64,000 nucleotides of DNA from Eubacterium sp. 14-2. Its GTDB lineage: Bacteria > Bacillota > Clostridia > Lachnospirales > Lachnospiraceae. The notes beneath the pieces were generated by a model. That model was not told the origin of the DNA. It saw nothing but the letters and a program-made list of their open reading frames with translations, and ran no database searches. The stretch spans positions 745,725 through 809,724 of the forward strand of contig NZ_KE159568.1 of the NCBI RefSeq assembly GCF_000403845.2. Direction: 5' to 3'. Both the position numbers and the translations under genes were made by a program. Position 1 is the stretch's first letter. Each line of letters opens with the position of its first letter. Shown here in pieces: positions 1-9,305 of this stretch.

Positions 1-2023
1 TTCTCACAACAGATTTCACCTGTTCCAGGCCGATAATGCCTTTCAGCGCTTTTTCCAGGTCAAATTTTTCTTTCTCTTCCAGACCAAAATCAGAGCTGGT
101 CAGAAGTTCCAGATTCTGGCTGGCATCCGCCACAATTCTCTGGGACTGTTTTAATATGGCGGCTTCTGTCAGGTTTCTCACCAGGCGGCCGTTTCCGCTG
201 TCATTCCGCCCTCTGATCTGGCGCTTTTCAAATTCTTCCAGCAAAGGCTCCCGGCAGTCCTCTGCCAGCACATAACCTTTGCTTTTCACGGTGACTTCAG
301 CAATCCGGTACATTTCCTCCGGTGTATAATCTTCAAAATTGATCTGATTGGGAAATCTGGATTTCAACCCCGGATTCGTTCTGATAAAGTCCTCCATCTC
401 ATCTTCATAGCCGGCCAGAATAACCACAAGGTTATCCCTGTTATCTTCCATCCCTTTTACCAGTGTGTCGATTGCTTCCACGCCGAACATATCGTTTTCG
501 TCCCGGCACAGTGCATAGGCCTCGTCAATGAACAGCACGCCTCCGATTGCCGATTTTATCACATTTGAAGTCAGCACTGCCGTATGGCCCACATACTGCC
601 CCACCAGTTCAGAACGGCTGACTTCCCGCAGCTGCCCGGAAGTCAGCACCCCTATGGCTTTCAGGTATTTTGCCACAATCCGGGCGATGGTGGTTTTTCC
701 GGTTCCGGGATTTCCTGTAAAAATCATATGCATTGAGATATCAGCTGCCTTCAGTCCCCGGCTCTCTCTGAGCTGCTGGACTTTCAGGTTGTTTTCCAGA
801 TTGAGCACATATTCTTTCACCGAATCAAGTCCGATAACCTCTGCCAGTTCCTGTTTCACCTGTTCGATTCCTGCTTCGTCATAGCGTTTCTGGAAATCTT
901 TCAGCCAGATTGTCCGCCCGTTTTTCATGAAATATCCGTCTTCATAGCCGATAACCGCCCGTTCTTCTCCATTTGCAGGATTCTGCAGACGGTATTCCGC
1001 CAGCGGTTTGTATATATTTTCCTCTATATTAATCTGCAGTCCCCTGATACCTTCAGCCAGACTGTACTCCTGCCTGAGCTGCTCCGTAAAGGTGGTTTCC
1101 ATCTCCAGACGGATCTGAAGATGCTGCATGGTTTTCTTCCGGAATTCTTCCGTCAGTCCTTTTATCACTTCTCTTATTTCATCTTCTCCCAGGTGCTCAA
1201 GACATATGATATCCCCCAGTTTTCGGATGAAATCCTGCCCCAGAATCTCTGACACCCTGGTTTCCCCAGCACTGGAAGTAAATATAAAATATTTCCCCCG
1301 TGCTGACAGCACAAGATTCCGCCCTGTATTTCCTGCAGGCAGACGGCAGAAGCCTTCGGAAATTATTTTTATAACAGTATCAATATCTCCGGCATTAATC
1401 TGTTCGATATCTTCAAAGACAACAATTTCTGACGGGCCTGCCAGAGCCTGCTGCAAATCTCCCGTAAACATGGCGCTGTCTGATTTTCCCTGATAAGCTG
1501 ACATATCCAGTTTTGAAATATCCGGATAAGATATAATGCCTCTCTGTTTCAGGAGCCGGCCTGCTACTGCCGCCGCTGTAACCTTGCCCCTGCTTTCTGT
1601 TCCGGTTATCAGTATGTTATTTTTTGTTTTCCGCAAATCATAGCCCATAACGAAAGGACGTTTGAAAGCCTGACAAAGCATTCTCACATCTTTCGGCATA
1701 CCAATCCAGTGGTTCCGAAATTCCCGCTCAAATCCTTCAAATTTCTGTTCCGCCCTTTCGGCGTTCATCACACCGCCGGATGAAGCATGAAATCCCTGCT
1801 CTGTTCTGTGCATCTCCTCCGCAGAATAAGCGGAAGTGCTCAGAACGGAATCCATTCTCTGCTGAACTGCCGTATTCCCGTTATGGACCGTATATGTGCC
1901 TGCCTCCACCGTCTCTCTGTTATCTCTTCTTCTGCGTGCGATAAATCCCTGTTCCCTGGCTGCATCCACTATCTGCATTTCCGGGAAAAGAAACCGCAGT
2001 ATATTTACCATGTTCCGGTTCAT
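1..2023 (-). CDS. Multi-domain AAA+ ATPase, SpoVK/CbxX-like (partial, C-terminus outside window)
   Basis: The frame is open from ATG 2023 to the window edge, about 674 residues. GAGGAG lies 7-8 bases before this ATG. At least three AAA-type segments are visible. The first has a degenerate P-loop (ITGTESRGKVTAA). The second is intact and CbxX/SpoVK-like, with Walker A GNPGTGKTT, Walker B GVLFIDEAYA and a VGQYVG pore-loop-like segment. A third begins at the edge (GIIGLEQVKSVV). An Arg/Asp/Glu-rich N-terminus has no recognised domain. Proteins of this class are ATP-driven remodelling machines; the client here is unknown. Family placement is firm, role is inference. Confidence 0.85.
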   Translation of the reverse strand, partial: MNRNMVNILRFLFPEMQIVDAAREQGFIARRRRDNRETVEAGTYTVHNGNTAVQQRMDSVLSTSAYSAEEMHRTEQGFHASSGGVMNAERAEQKFEGFEREFRNHWIGMPKDVRMLCQAFKRPFVMGYDLRKTKNNILITGTESRGKVTAAAVAGRLLKQRGIISYPDISKLDMSAYQGKSDSAMFTGDLQQALAGPSEIVVFEDIEQINAGDIDTVIKIISEGFCRLPAGNTGRNLVLSARGKYFIFTSSAGETRVSEILGQDFIRKLGDIICLEHLGEDEIREVIKGLTEEFRKKTMQHLQIRLEMETTFTEQLRQEYSLAEGIRGLQINIEENIYKPLAEYRLQNPANGEERAVIGYEDGYFMKNGRTIWLKDFQKRYDEAGIEQVKQELAEVIGLDSVKEYVLNLENNLKVQQLRESRGLKAADISMHMIFTGNPGTGKTTIARIVAKYLKAIGVLTSGQLREVSRSELVGQYVGHTAVLTSNVIKSAIGGVLFIDEAYALCRDENDMFGVEAIDTLVKGMEDNRDNLVVILAGYEDEMEDFIRTNPGLKSRFPNQINFEDYTPEEMYRIAEVTVKSKGYVLAEDCREPLLEEFEKRQIRGRNDSGNGRLVRNLTEAAILKQSQRIVADASQNLELLTSSDFGLEEKEKFDLEKALKGIIGLEQVKSVVR

Positions 2024-2163
2024 TTCTGTTCTCCTCGACATTTTGCTCACTTTTTTATAATTCTACAATATTCTACCATAAAACCACGTAAAAAGAAAAC
2101 AAAACCTTTCTCATCTCTTCTGGAACAAAATGACATGTTCTGACCATGCAGCCGCCCATAAGA

Positions 2164-2213
2164 GAAAAAAATACCGAAAAAGGAATTTCTCAGACGAGTT
2201 TCCTATTTCGGCA
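2164..2213 (-). terminator. Intrinsic terminator after leuA
   Basis: On the minus strand TGCCGAAATAGGAA pairs with TTCCTTTTTCGGTA and is followed by seven T residues, about 55 bases after the leuA stop. It separates leuA from the AAA+ gene. Confidence 0.75.
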
Positions 2214-2267
2214 TTTATTTTCATTTATCCTGATTCTGAATTTTTTACGGAAAACAGGATTTCGTGT

Positions 2268-4268
2268 TCACTTTTCCTTCTGTTCTCTGTTGCGGTACTG
2301 TACCGGAGTCATCCCGTATCTTTTCTTAAAGAGACGGTTGAAGTGCTCCACATTCTGGTATCCTACGCTTTCCGCGATACTTTCTACGGTCATGCTGGTA
2401 TTTTTCAACAGGGAACGGGCTTTTTTCATCCGGACATTTTTTACAATATCTCCGAAAGTTTTCCCGGATTTCTCCCGGATGTATTTGGAAAGATAGGGTT
2501 TGGACAGATGCATTTTTTCTGTAAGCTCATCCAGTGTCACTGTCAGGTAATGCTCCTGAATGTAATTCATAATCTCATTCAGCCTGTCATCCCGGCCCTG
2601 CTGGGTCTGCTGAATCTGTTCCAGTTTATTTACAGCCACGCAAAGGGCCTCAATGGAAGATTTGATGATATCCTCGTCAATTCCCACACCCCAGTACAGC
2701 TGGCCATTGCAGGAAATTCCCACATAGGATACGGCTTTGGCAGAAGATCCTCTGGACAGGGAATGTTCTTCGTATACGGACAGTTCATAGCTTACATTAA
2801 AATACTGCTTCAGTGCATTGCTCACCGCGTCCAGACGTCCGTTTCCGTTGCCTGTCACACTTCGTTTCTTCCCGCCATGATTCACTGTCACTTCTGCCAG
2901 CATACCGTTTTTCTGCCGGAAATGGCATTCCGGAATCTGGAAATGAGGCATATGTTCCACATAATGTTCTTCAAAAATCTCATATACCAGCCGGGGAGAC
3001 AGTTCCATGTGCCGGTGGTCTGATACCCCTTTGACCGTATAGCCCACTTCCTCTTTCATTTTGTCCGGAACCGTAATACCGTAATTCTGTTTCAGAATAT
3101 AGCTTACGCCGCCTTTTCCGGACTGGCTGTTGATACGAATCACATCGGAATCGTAGGTCCGCCCTACATCTTTGGGGTCAATGGGCAGGTAAGGCACCGT
3201 CCAGGCTCCGCTTGGATTTTCCTCCCGGCAGGCCATTCCCTTGGCAATGGCATCCTGGTGAGAACCGGAAAAAGCAGTAAACACCAGTTCTCCGGCATAG
3301 GGCTGTCTGGGTGATACCTGCATTCTGGTACAGCGCTCATACGTTTCTGCAATTTTGGACATATTGCCAAAGTCCAGCTTCGGATCTACTCCATGAGAAA
3401 ACATATTCATGGCAAGTGTTACAATATCCACATTTCCGGTACGCTCCCCATTTCCAAACAGGGTTCCTTCAATTCGGTCTGCTCCCGCCAGAATCCCGAA
3501 TTCCGCATCGCAGATTCCCACGCCTCTGTCATTGTGGGGGTGGAGAGAAAGCACCACATTTTCCCGGAATTTCATATGTCTGCTCATATACTCCACCTGT
3601 CCTGCAAAAATATGAGGCATGGCATTTTCCACTGTAGTGGGCAGGTTGATGATAGCCTTTTTCTCCGGCGTGGGCTGCCACACCTCAAGAACTGCGTTGC
3701 ATACCTCCAGGGCATAATCTATCTCTGTTCCGGAAAAACTTTCCGGACTGTATTCAAAGGTGAAGTTTCCTTCTGTCTCTTCCGCCAGCTTTTTCAACAG
3801 TTCTGCTCCGCTGACTGCAATATCCAGAATTTCTTTTTTGCTCTTTTTAAATACCTGCTCCCGCTGAGCCAGGGAAGTGGAGTTATAAAGATGTACCACA
3901 GCATGAGGAGCGCCTTTTACCGCTTCAAATGTTTTGCGTATAATGTGTTCCCTGGCCTGGGTCAGCACCTGCACCGTCACATCGTCCGGTATCATATTCC
4001 GCTCAATCAGCGCCCGCATGAAATTATATTCTGTCTCAGAGGCAGCCGGAAATCCCACCTCTATCTCTTTAAATCCCACATCCACCAGCAGCTGAAAAAA
4101 CTCCAGTTTTTCTTCAAGGCTCATAGGCTCAATCAGCGCCTGGTTTCCATCCCGCAAATCCACGCTGCACCATATGGGAGGTGCGGTAATATATTCTTTT
4201 TTCACCCAGTCATAAGTGACTTCCGGGGGCATAAAATACTGTCTTTCGTATTTCTCAAAATTCTTCAT
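2268..4268 (-). CDS. leuA: 2-isopropylmalate synthase fused to an AraC-type HTH domain
   Basis: 666 residues, one uninterrupted frame. The start is ATG 4268 because GGAGG sits 7 bases before it; the ATG at 4274 is too close to that site. Residues about 1-440 are the acetyl-CoA-dependent condensing domain (RDGNQ motif, HPHND metal ligands, GNGERTGN). The following part, to about 555, is the LeuA allosteric domain ([12 protein letters not shown]). The last ~105 residues form a complete two-helix-turn-helix AraC domain ([19 protein letters not shown], then [20 protein letters not shown]). LeuA makes 2-isopropylmalate from 2-oxoisovalerate, the first committed step to leucine. Normal LeuA of this type ends near 550 residues, so the HTH tail is extra. 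No other leu genes are adjacent. The enzyme call is secure; DNA binding by the tail is inference. Confidence 0.93.
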   Translation of the reverse strand: MKNFEKYERQYFMPPEVTYDWVKKEYITAPPIWCSVDLRDGNQALIEPMSLEEKLEFFQLLVDVGFKEIEVGFPAASETEYNFMRALIERNMIPDDVTVQVLTQAREHIIRKTFEAVKGAPHAVVHLYNSTSLAQREQVFKKSKKEILDIAVSGAELLKKLAEETEGNFTFEYSPESFSGTEIDYALEVCNAVLEVWQPTPEKKAIINLPTTVENAMPHIFAGQVEYMSRHMKFRENVVLSLHPHNDRGVGICDAEFGILAGADRIEGTLFGNGERTGNVDIVTLAMNMFSHGVDPKLDFGNMSKIAETYERCTRMQVSPRQPYAGELVFTAFSGSHQDAIAKGMACREENPSGAWTVPYLPIDPKDVGRTYDSDVIRINSQSGKGGVSYILKQNYGITVPDKMKEEVGYTVKGVSDHRHMELSPRLVYEIFEEHYVEHMPHFQIPECHFRQKNGMLAEVTVNHGGKKRSVTGNGNGRLDAVSNALKQYFNVSYELSVYEEHSLSRGSSAKAVSYVGISCNGQLYWGVGIDEDIIKSSIEALCVAVNKLEQIQQTQQGRDDRLNEIMNYIQEHYLTVTLDELTEKMHLSKPYLSKYIREKSGKTFGDIVKNVRMKKARSLLKNTSMTVESIAESVGYQNVEHFNRLFKKRYGMTPVQYRNREQKEK

Positions 4269-4307
4269 TCTCATTCCTCCAATGTTTTGTTGAATACATT
4301 TCCCGTT

Positions 4308-4368
4308 ATTTTTATTCTGCTGGAAAATATCTTTCATATTCCAGTATGGCAAGGTCTTTCCTGCAGAA
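4308..4368 (+). repeat. Repeat C variant, first of two identical 61-bp copies
   Basis: Identical over 61 bases to 4492-4552. The ends pair as a hairpin (TTCTGCTGGAAA with TTTCCTGCAGAA). It matches the C family in stem position and in the conserved AAGGTCTTTCCT right arm, but its loop lacks the GTTAGCGTGA core. It lies in the leuA leader, 40 bases before the start codon. Confidence 0.85.
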
Positions 4369-4375
4369 GAACAAA

Positions 4376-4490
4376 TCGGACAGGTCCGCTTCAGCTTCCT
4401 GAATCCCTCACTCATGAGGGACCTGGACGGTTTGCTGCGCGCGAGCGGATTGCGAAGCAATTATCTTCATTTCCGCGAGCTGTGCATCTT
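4376..4490 (+). repeat. Repeat A, full-length copy 1
   Basis: The core CGGACAGGTCCGCTTC ... CCTGAATCCCTCACTCATGAGGGACCTGGACG also occurs at 42485-42537 and, inverted, at 18147-18204. A tail with ATTGCGAAGCAAT and GCGAGC-GTGCAT follows, as at 42603-42645. The core can fold locally (GCGGAC/GTCCGC; CCCTCA/TGAGGG) or long-range (CAGGTCC/GGACCTG). Confidence 0.85.
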
Positions 4491-4491
4491 A

Positions 4492-4552
4492 ATTTTTATT
4501 CTGCTGGAAAATATCTTTCATATTCCAGTATGGCAAGGTCTTTCCTGCAGAA
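4492..4552 (+). repeat. Repeat C variant, second identical 61-bp copy
   Basis: Exact copy of 4308-4368. It flanks repeat A on the other side, so A sits between two direct repeats, and it runs directly into repeat B. Confidence 0.85.
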
Positions 4553-4558
4553 TAAAAA

Positions 4559-4639
4559 AAATCCTGCTTTGCAGGATTCTCCGCCTGCGGCGGGTCGCTT
4601 TAGCGACATACTTCAGATTCGCCGCAGTGCGATAAGAGC
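4559..4639 (+). repeat. Repeat B, copy 1
   Basis: The first 51 bases are identical to 53168-53218. It contains three short hairpins in a row (CCTGC/GCAGG, CCGCC/GGCGG, GTCGC/GCGAC) and a longer pairing CTGCGGCG with CGCCGCAG. Its tail GTGCGATAAGAG followed by T-rich sequence recurs before a C hairpin at 48028-48050. Confidence 0.85.
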
Positions 4640-4706
4640 TTTTTTATCTAACAGGAAAACTCTTTCACACATTAGCGTGACAGAGTTTTCCTGTTAGATA
4701 AAAAAA
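4640..4706 (+). repeat. Repeat C hairpin, leuA locus
   Basis: ATCTAACAGGAAAACTCT pairs perfectly with AGAGTTTTCCTGTTAGAT around a loop holding ATTAGCGTGA. It abuts the T-tract of the T-box terminator (4700-4754). Confidence 0.85.
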
Positions 4707-5005
4707 TCTTCCATATCTATCATTCTCAAACTGAGGACAATAGAGACGAAAGATATAAAATCCTGCGCGGTACCACTCTGGCTTCATGTATTCACATGCA
4801 CTTATCGGCACTTCCATGCCTTTCTCTGTAACGGGAGAACCCGTCCTGACTTACTGTTTCTCTTCTGCCTGATAATTTAAGAGAATATTCAGCCGGAAGC
4901 TCCAGGGCCAGTTCACTGCATCATCCCTGCCATTTTCCACCGCCAATGGCTCTCTGTAAGTTCCTCTGCAGCTACTCTTCCCTTTCTCTGCTTTTCACGG
5001 GTTTT
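4700..5005 (-). promoter_or_regulatory. T-box riboswitch, leucine specificity, controlling leuA
   Basis: The conserved T-box sequence AGAGTGGTACCGCGCAGG lies at 4779-4762 on the minus strand. Stem I lies upstream. By alignment with the trp leader in this window (AAA-TGG-ACC), the specifier here reads GAA-CTG-GCC, giving a leucine CTG codon at 4911-4909. A terminator stem at 4706-4754 (ATCTTTC with GGAAGAT, then seven T) overlaps the antiterminator arm. Uncharged tRNA-Leu is expected to favour read-through into leuA. About 430 bases of repeats separate it from the leuA start. Confidence 0.9.
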
Positions 5006-5167
5006 ATCTTATCACAGATTACCAAAATTGTATAGTGATAATTTTAATCAGTTTTATTGATTTATTTTATTATTCCAAAGAAAAGGACAGATTTTCTGTT
5101 CTGCTGTTAAGGCGGACAGGTTTACGCAGAATAATGTTCCATCTGCCCCTTTCTTTCCAATACTTTT

Positions 5168-5428
5168 TCAGACAACACCTTTCTGATGCAGATATTTCTC
5201 TCTGGTTGCCAGACCGCCGCGAATATGACGTTCTGATTTGTTCACATCCAGCACTTTCCTTGCCTGGGCTGCAAGGGTGGGATTAATCTGCATAAGACGT
5301 TCCGTTACGTCTTTATGTACCGTACTCTTGCTGATTCCAAATTTTTTGGCCGTCTGCCTTACAGTGGCATTTTCCTCAATTATATAATTAGCAATATTAA
5401 TCGCCCGTTCTTCTATGTATCCTTTCAA
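5168..5428 (-). CDS. spoIIID: Stage III sporulation protein D
   Basis: 86 residues from TTG 5428. The TTG is preferred because GAGGGA precedes it by 6 bases, whereas ATG 5446 has no ribosome binding site and would add six residues foreign to the family. The sequence reads YIEERAINIANYII, then the helix-turn-helix ATVRQTAKKFGISKSTVHKDV, then RHIRGGLATREKYL, the classic SpoIIID pattern. SpoIIID is the mother-cell DNA-binding regulator that switches transcription from sigma-E to sigma-K. Its presence implies an endospore former. Confidence 0.96.
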   Translation of the reverse strand: MKGYIEERAINIANYIIEENATVRQTAKKFGISKSTVHKDVTERLMQINPTLAAQARKVLDVNKSERHIRGGLATREKYLHQKGVV

Positions 5429-5457
5429 CGAAATTCCCTCATACACTGTTTTTTTAT

Positions 5458-5487
5458 AATGTATGAGGGAAAAAGGGCGGTTATGAC
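5458..5487 (-). promoter_or_regulatory. Possible sigma-E-type promoter of spoIIID
   Basis: On the minus strand GTCATAA is followed after 14-16 bases by CATACATT, resembling sigma-E -35 and -10 elements, about 30 bases before the TTG start. GTATGAGGG here is also repeated inverted at 5436-5444. Sigma-E control of spoIIID is known in Bacillus; its use here is inferred from motif and gene only. Confidence 0.45.
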
Positions 5488-5532
5488 TGAGGATTTACAA
5501 TTTGTGCTTTCCTGGCGTATCTGTGAAAATAA

Positions 5533-7506
5533 TCATTCTGAAGAAAGCGTAAACTGGCCCACCAGCTCTTTCAGGCTGGCGGCCTCAGCGGAAAGCTGTT
5601 CACTTGCAGCCGCGCCTTCCTCAGCAGTAGCGCTGTTGCTCTGTACAACAACTGAAATCTGATTGATTCCTTCGGAAACCCGCTCAACGGATTCTGACTG
5701 CTCGCCGGAAATTACTGCAATATGATCAATGGCTTCCACCACAGTCTGAATACTGTTCACAACGCCCAGCAGAACATCTGCTGTATTCTGGGCAATTCCC
5801 GTACCAATATGTACTGCGTCCGTGGAGTTTCCAATAAGCTCCGATGTATTTTTCGCTGCCTGTGCAGATTTTCCCGCCAGATTGCGTACCTCCTCTGCAA
5901 CAACAGCAAATCCTTTTCCGGCACTTCCTGCCCTGGCTGCTTCTACAGCCGCATTCAGAGCAAGTATATTTGTCTGGAATGCAATATCGTCAATCGTCTT
6001 CAGAATTTTTTCAATCTCTTCGGAACTGGCCTGAATTTTTTCCATGGCCTCTACCAGAGTCTGCATCTTCTGGTTACACAGAAAAACTTCTTCACCGGTC
6101 TGATGAGTCTGGCTTCTGACATCCAGCGCTCCGTCTGCCGTATCTTTCACTTCTTCGGAAATCACACTGATACGGGCTGCCAGTTCCTGTACGGAACTGG
6201 CCTGTTCCGCAGTGCCCTGGCTAAGAGTCTGGGCGCTTGAAGATAACTGGCTGCTGGCATTCGCCACTTCCTGCGCAGAATGGTTGACCTGACGCATGGC
6301 GCCGCTCAGTTCAAGCCTCATGTTGCGCATGGAAACCAGTATATCCTGAAAACTGCCCACATATACTTCCTCATGCTCCGTATGAACATCCAGATTCTGA
6401 TTTGCCATCTCGTTGAGCAGATAACTGATATCATTGATAACGATACGCAGTCCCTCCACCAGAGACTGGGTGGTTCTCACAAGCACACCTGTTTCATCCT
6501 TGCTGGTAATTTTGGGCATGGGTGTCTCCAGATCTCCTTCCACAAGCAGCTGCATCCGCTTCACACATGCCTTCATGGGTCTGCCGATATTAGTGGCCAG
6601 AATCAAAGCAACGATGACTGAAATCAATATGGAGGCTGCAATCACTGCAATATTGATAACCATTGCATCACGTGTGGATGCCAGATAATTGAGCTGAGGT
6701 GCGGTCACCGCAATACTCCAGCCGTCTGTCCCTGGTACAGGAGCATAGGCTGCAAACATTTTATCTTCTCCGTTTACATAACTTCCAAAACCGTTTTTTC
6801 CCTGACGCATCTCGCTGTGGATTGCTGCCAGTTCCTTAAGCGCAGGATCACTTTTTGCTTCCTCTTCTATATTTTGAACCGTAATTGTGTCAAGGGTGAC
6901 GTCAGCAATCGTACCGCCTGACTTATTAATCATATATGCTCTGCTGTTTTCACCAACCTGAATGGCTGATACAATATCGTTCAAAAAGGTTTCCCGCGGA
7001 ACAAAATATACAACACCTGCAACGGACTTTCCATAATTTCCCTGAGAATACAGAGGCGCCGCTACCATAATGGAAAGTTCTCCTGTAACCTTACTGATCA
7101 GAGGTTCCGATACATAAACATTTCCCTCCATGGCCTGACGTACATATTCCCGGTCTGAATAATCATTTCCGTCAAAAATACTGATACCATCCGCACCGAC
7201 AATATTTCCCCGCTGGAAATCATGCATGGAAACACGTTCATCAATAATAACCTGCTTATCTTCCACCGACACTTCAGAATCGGACAGCTGCGGAATACAT
7301 CCCACTTCCATAACAACGTTCTTATATACTTCCAGTTCCTGCTGTACACGTTCTGCTGCCAGAACTGCTGTCTGGCCCATCATCCGTTCTACTGTGGACA
7401 TGGTATTGTTATAATTCAGCAAAATGCCTGAAGCCCCGGATGCAACCAGTCCGATGATAACCGTCAGAATAAGGCATGTGGTAATTTTGGTTCGAATGCT
7501 TTTCAT
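5533..7506 (-). CDS. Methyl-accepting chemotaxis protein (dCache-HAMP-MCP)
   Basis: 657 residues; start ATG 7506 with AGGAGGGA upstream. An N-terminal membrane segment (about 8-28) is followed by an extracytoplasmic ~240-residue sensor with double-Cache features ([16 protein letters not shown], then [14 protein letters not shown]). A second membrane segment lies near 280-300, then HAMP and a signalling domain with the hairpin tip [22 protein letters not shown]. It should sense a small extracellular ligand and control CheA. The ligand cannot be read from sequence. Monocistronic between spoIIID and a gene-poor stretch. Confidence 0.95.
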   Translation of the reverse strand: MKSIRTKITTCLILTVIIGLVASGASGILLNYNNTMSTVERMMGQTAVLAAERVQQELEVYKNVVMEVGCIPQLSDSEVSVEDKQVIIDERVSMHDFQRGNIVGADGISIFDGNDYSDREYVRQAMEGNVYVSEPLISKVTGELSIMVAAPLYSQGNYGKSVAGVVYFVPRETFLNDIVSAIQVGENSRAYMINKSGGTIADVTLDTITVQNIEEEAKSDPALKELAAIHSEMRQGKNGFGSYVNGEDKMFAAYAPVPGTDGWSIAVTAPQLNYLASTRDAMVINIAVIAASILISVIVALILATNIGRPMKACVKRMQLLVEGDLETPMPKITSKDETGVLVRTTQSLVEGLRIVINDISYLLNEMANQNLDVHTEHEEVYVGSFQDILVSMRNMRLELSGAMRQVNHSAQEVANASSQLSSSAQTLSQGTAEQASSVQELAARISVISEEVKDTADGALDVRSQTHQTGEEVFLCNQKMQTLVEAMEKIQASSEEIEKILKTIDDIAFQTNILALNAAVEAARAGSAGKGFAVVAEEVRNLAGKSAQAAKNTSELIGNSTDAVHIGTGIAQNTADVLLGVVNSIQTVVEAIDHIAVISGEQSESVERVSEGINQISVVVQSNSATAEEGAAASEQLSAEAASLKELVGQFTLSSE

Positions 7507-7770
7507 TTCAATGTTCCCTCCTGCTCACATGGCCGAAATTGTAAGATACCCAGCCAATCCCAAATTATCCACGCAGCCATTACACTGTATAAATGATTCC
7601 GTTTACCTGTTACCGTGCCAACTGCCATATAACTCTCCCCGGAGCAGATGTAAAAATATTGAATGAATCATTCAGGACCAGCATATTCAACCATTTTTAC
7701 TGTTTTTTATAATTATTATAAAAGTTACTGTTACTTTCTGTCAACTACTATCTGCTCTGTAAGCAGGCCG

Positions 7771-8112
7771 GAATATGTTTCTCTCTCAGAAGAGTTTTTC
7801 AACGGAGAAGACTGTGCTGTTGATGTAAAAGTAAAAATGATATACGATGGGAAAGACAATGATATTATCAGCCAGTATGTCACTTTTACAAAGGTATATG
7901 ACGAACAGGTGAAATTATATAGACGAACCAGGGAAGCAGTTACTAATACAATAAATATTTGTAAAGACAGGAATGTTCTGAAAGAATATCCGGGGAGCAG
8001 GGAAAAGGAGGTTGTGGACATGATGATGACATTATTTGACGACGAACAGGTAATGCGTGCTTATGTGTTTACCTGTTTCAGAAACGATAAAAAAGGTGGC
8101 TGGAAAATATAA
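7771..8112 (+). pseudogene. Remnant of an Rpn-family (PD-(D/E)XK) nuclease/transposase-like gene
   Basis: The translated segment reads ISQYVTFTKVYDEQVK, AVTNTINICKDRNVLKEY, REKEVVDMMMTLFDDEQVM, which I recognise as the C-terminal half of Rpn/putative-transposase proteins common in Clostridia. The N-terminal nuclease half is absent and the frame upstream (7663-7770) is not family-like, so the gene looks truncated. It points to past mobile-element activity next to the trp operon. Confidence 0.6.
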
Positions 8113-8409
8113 ACTTGAAGAAAACGATGCAGAATCATGGGTTCGGAAATATTGGAAAAGTTGTCTAAAAAAATGTTGACAATCCAAACCACGCCGGACA
8201 CTCAAAGGGGAGAGGTCTGCATCTTTTCTTCGCCCATAACTCATATCCTCCTTTTTCTTTCTTGCGGTGTAGTCCTGCAGGAACGTGAGCTTGCCGTCTT
8301 TCATCAGTTCGTACAACACAAAACGATCGTCAGGTGTTTTCGGAGCATACCGCACTTTCCAATCTGCCAGCAGATACAAATAATCCGTCAGCCCCCGGAA
8401 GCAGAGCAT
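8032..8409 (-). pseudogene. Unrecognised coding remnant
   Basis: The frame reads protein-like from about 8454 down to 8200 (CIRQFRKDEMLCFRGLTDYL, ADWKVRYAPKTPDDRFVLYE, KDGKLTFLQDYTARKKKE) and then loses character where it overlaps the Rpn remnant on the other strand. The 5' side runs into the trp terminator without a convincing start. I do not recognise the family; the charged helical style would fit a mobile-element gene. Probably a decayed fragment. Confidence 0.35.
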
Positions 8410-8452
8410 TTCGTCCTTCCGGAACTGACGGATACAGGGATGTTTTGGCTTG

Positions 8453-8506
8453 TTACAAAACCGCTGTAACTTCCATCCTGCACAGGGATGAAAATTGCAG
8501 CGGTTT
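8453..8506 (-). terminator. Terminator after trpA
   Basis: AAACCGCTGCAA pairs with TTACAGCGGTTT, with an inner CATCC/GGATG arm. A short TTTTG tract follows on the minus strand, 29 bases after the trpA stop. Confidence 0.65.
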
Positions 8507-8534
8507 CCTATATGCCATAAGATAAATCTCAGTT

Positions 8535-9305
8535 TTATCTCATAGCATCTTTCATGGATTTCACGTACTCTCCTATGTGTTCAGGTGCGTCCTTTCCATA
8601 CTTTTCAAATAACTTTATAATAGCCGAACCAACGATTACACCGTCAGAAATCCCTGCCATTCTCCCTGCTTGCTCCGGTGTAGAAATACCAAATCCAATC
8701 GCACAGGGTACATCAGTATTTTCTCTTACTGCCTTTACAACAGAAGTAAGGTCCGTCTTAATTTCGCTTCTTGTACCCGTTACACCAAGACTGGAAACGA
8801 TATATAAGAAACCTTCAGCTTCCTTTGCAATCATAGCAATGCGGTTTTCAGATGTGGGGGCAATCAGTGACACTAAATCAACACCATACTTGTGACACAG
8901 CGATATAAATTCTTCTTTTTCCTCAAACGGCAGATCGGGCAGGATAAGTCCGTCAATTTCAATATCTCGGCAAGTCGAAATGAATTTTTCTGCACCATAG
9001 GAGAACACCACATTAGCATAGGTCATAAAAACCATCGGCACTTTTACATTACGGCGAAGTTCTTTGACAAAGGCAAATATTTTATCTGTCGTAACACCTC
9101 CGTTCAGCGCCCTGATGTTTGCTCCCTGAATAACAGGACCTTCTGCGGTAGGATCGGAGAATGGGATACCAAGCTCGATGAGGTCTGCACCGTTTTCTAC
9201 GGCGGCACGAATAGCGGCGGCTGTAGTTTCCAGATCAGGATCCCCGCAAGTGATAAAGGCGATGAAAGCCTTTCCGTTTTCAAATGCTTTCCTGATGTTA
9301 CTCAT
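8535..9305 (-). CDS. trpA: Tryptophan synthase alpha chain
   Basis: 256 residues from ATG 9305, behind GGGAGGATATTC; the start overlaps the trpB end by 8 bases. Visible TrpA motifs are [13 protein letters not shown] with the catalytic-Glu region [19 protein letters not shown], then [11 protein letters not shown] and GFGISTPEQ. It cleaves indole-3-glycerol phosphate to indole and passes indole to TrpB. Length is normal. Last gene of the trp operon. Confidence 0.97.
   Translation of the reverse strand: MSNIRKAFENGKAFIAFITCGDPDLETTAAAIRAAVENGADLIELGIPFSDPTAEGPVIQGANIRALNGGVTTDKIFAFVKELRRNVKVPMVFMTYANVVFSYGAEKFISTCRDIEIDGLILPDLPFEEKEEFISLCHKYGVDLVSLIAPTSENRIAMIAKEAEGFLYIVSSLGVTGTRSEIKTDLTSVVKAVRENTDVPCAIGFGISTPEQAGRMAGISDGVIVGSAIIKLFEKYGKDAPEHIGEYVKSMKDAMR

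Noticed and set aside
3393-4697. A 434-codon plus-strand frame opposite leuA
   Set aside because: Runs through the repeat array and antisense to conserved LeuA motifs.
4308-4706. CRISPR array
   Set aside because: Repeats are of three kinds, unevenly spaced, and spacers of constant length are absent; no cas genes.
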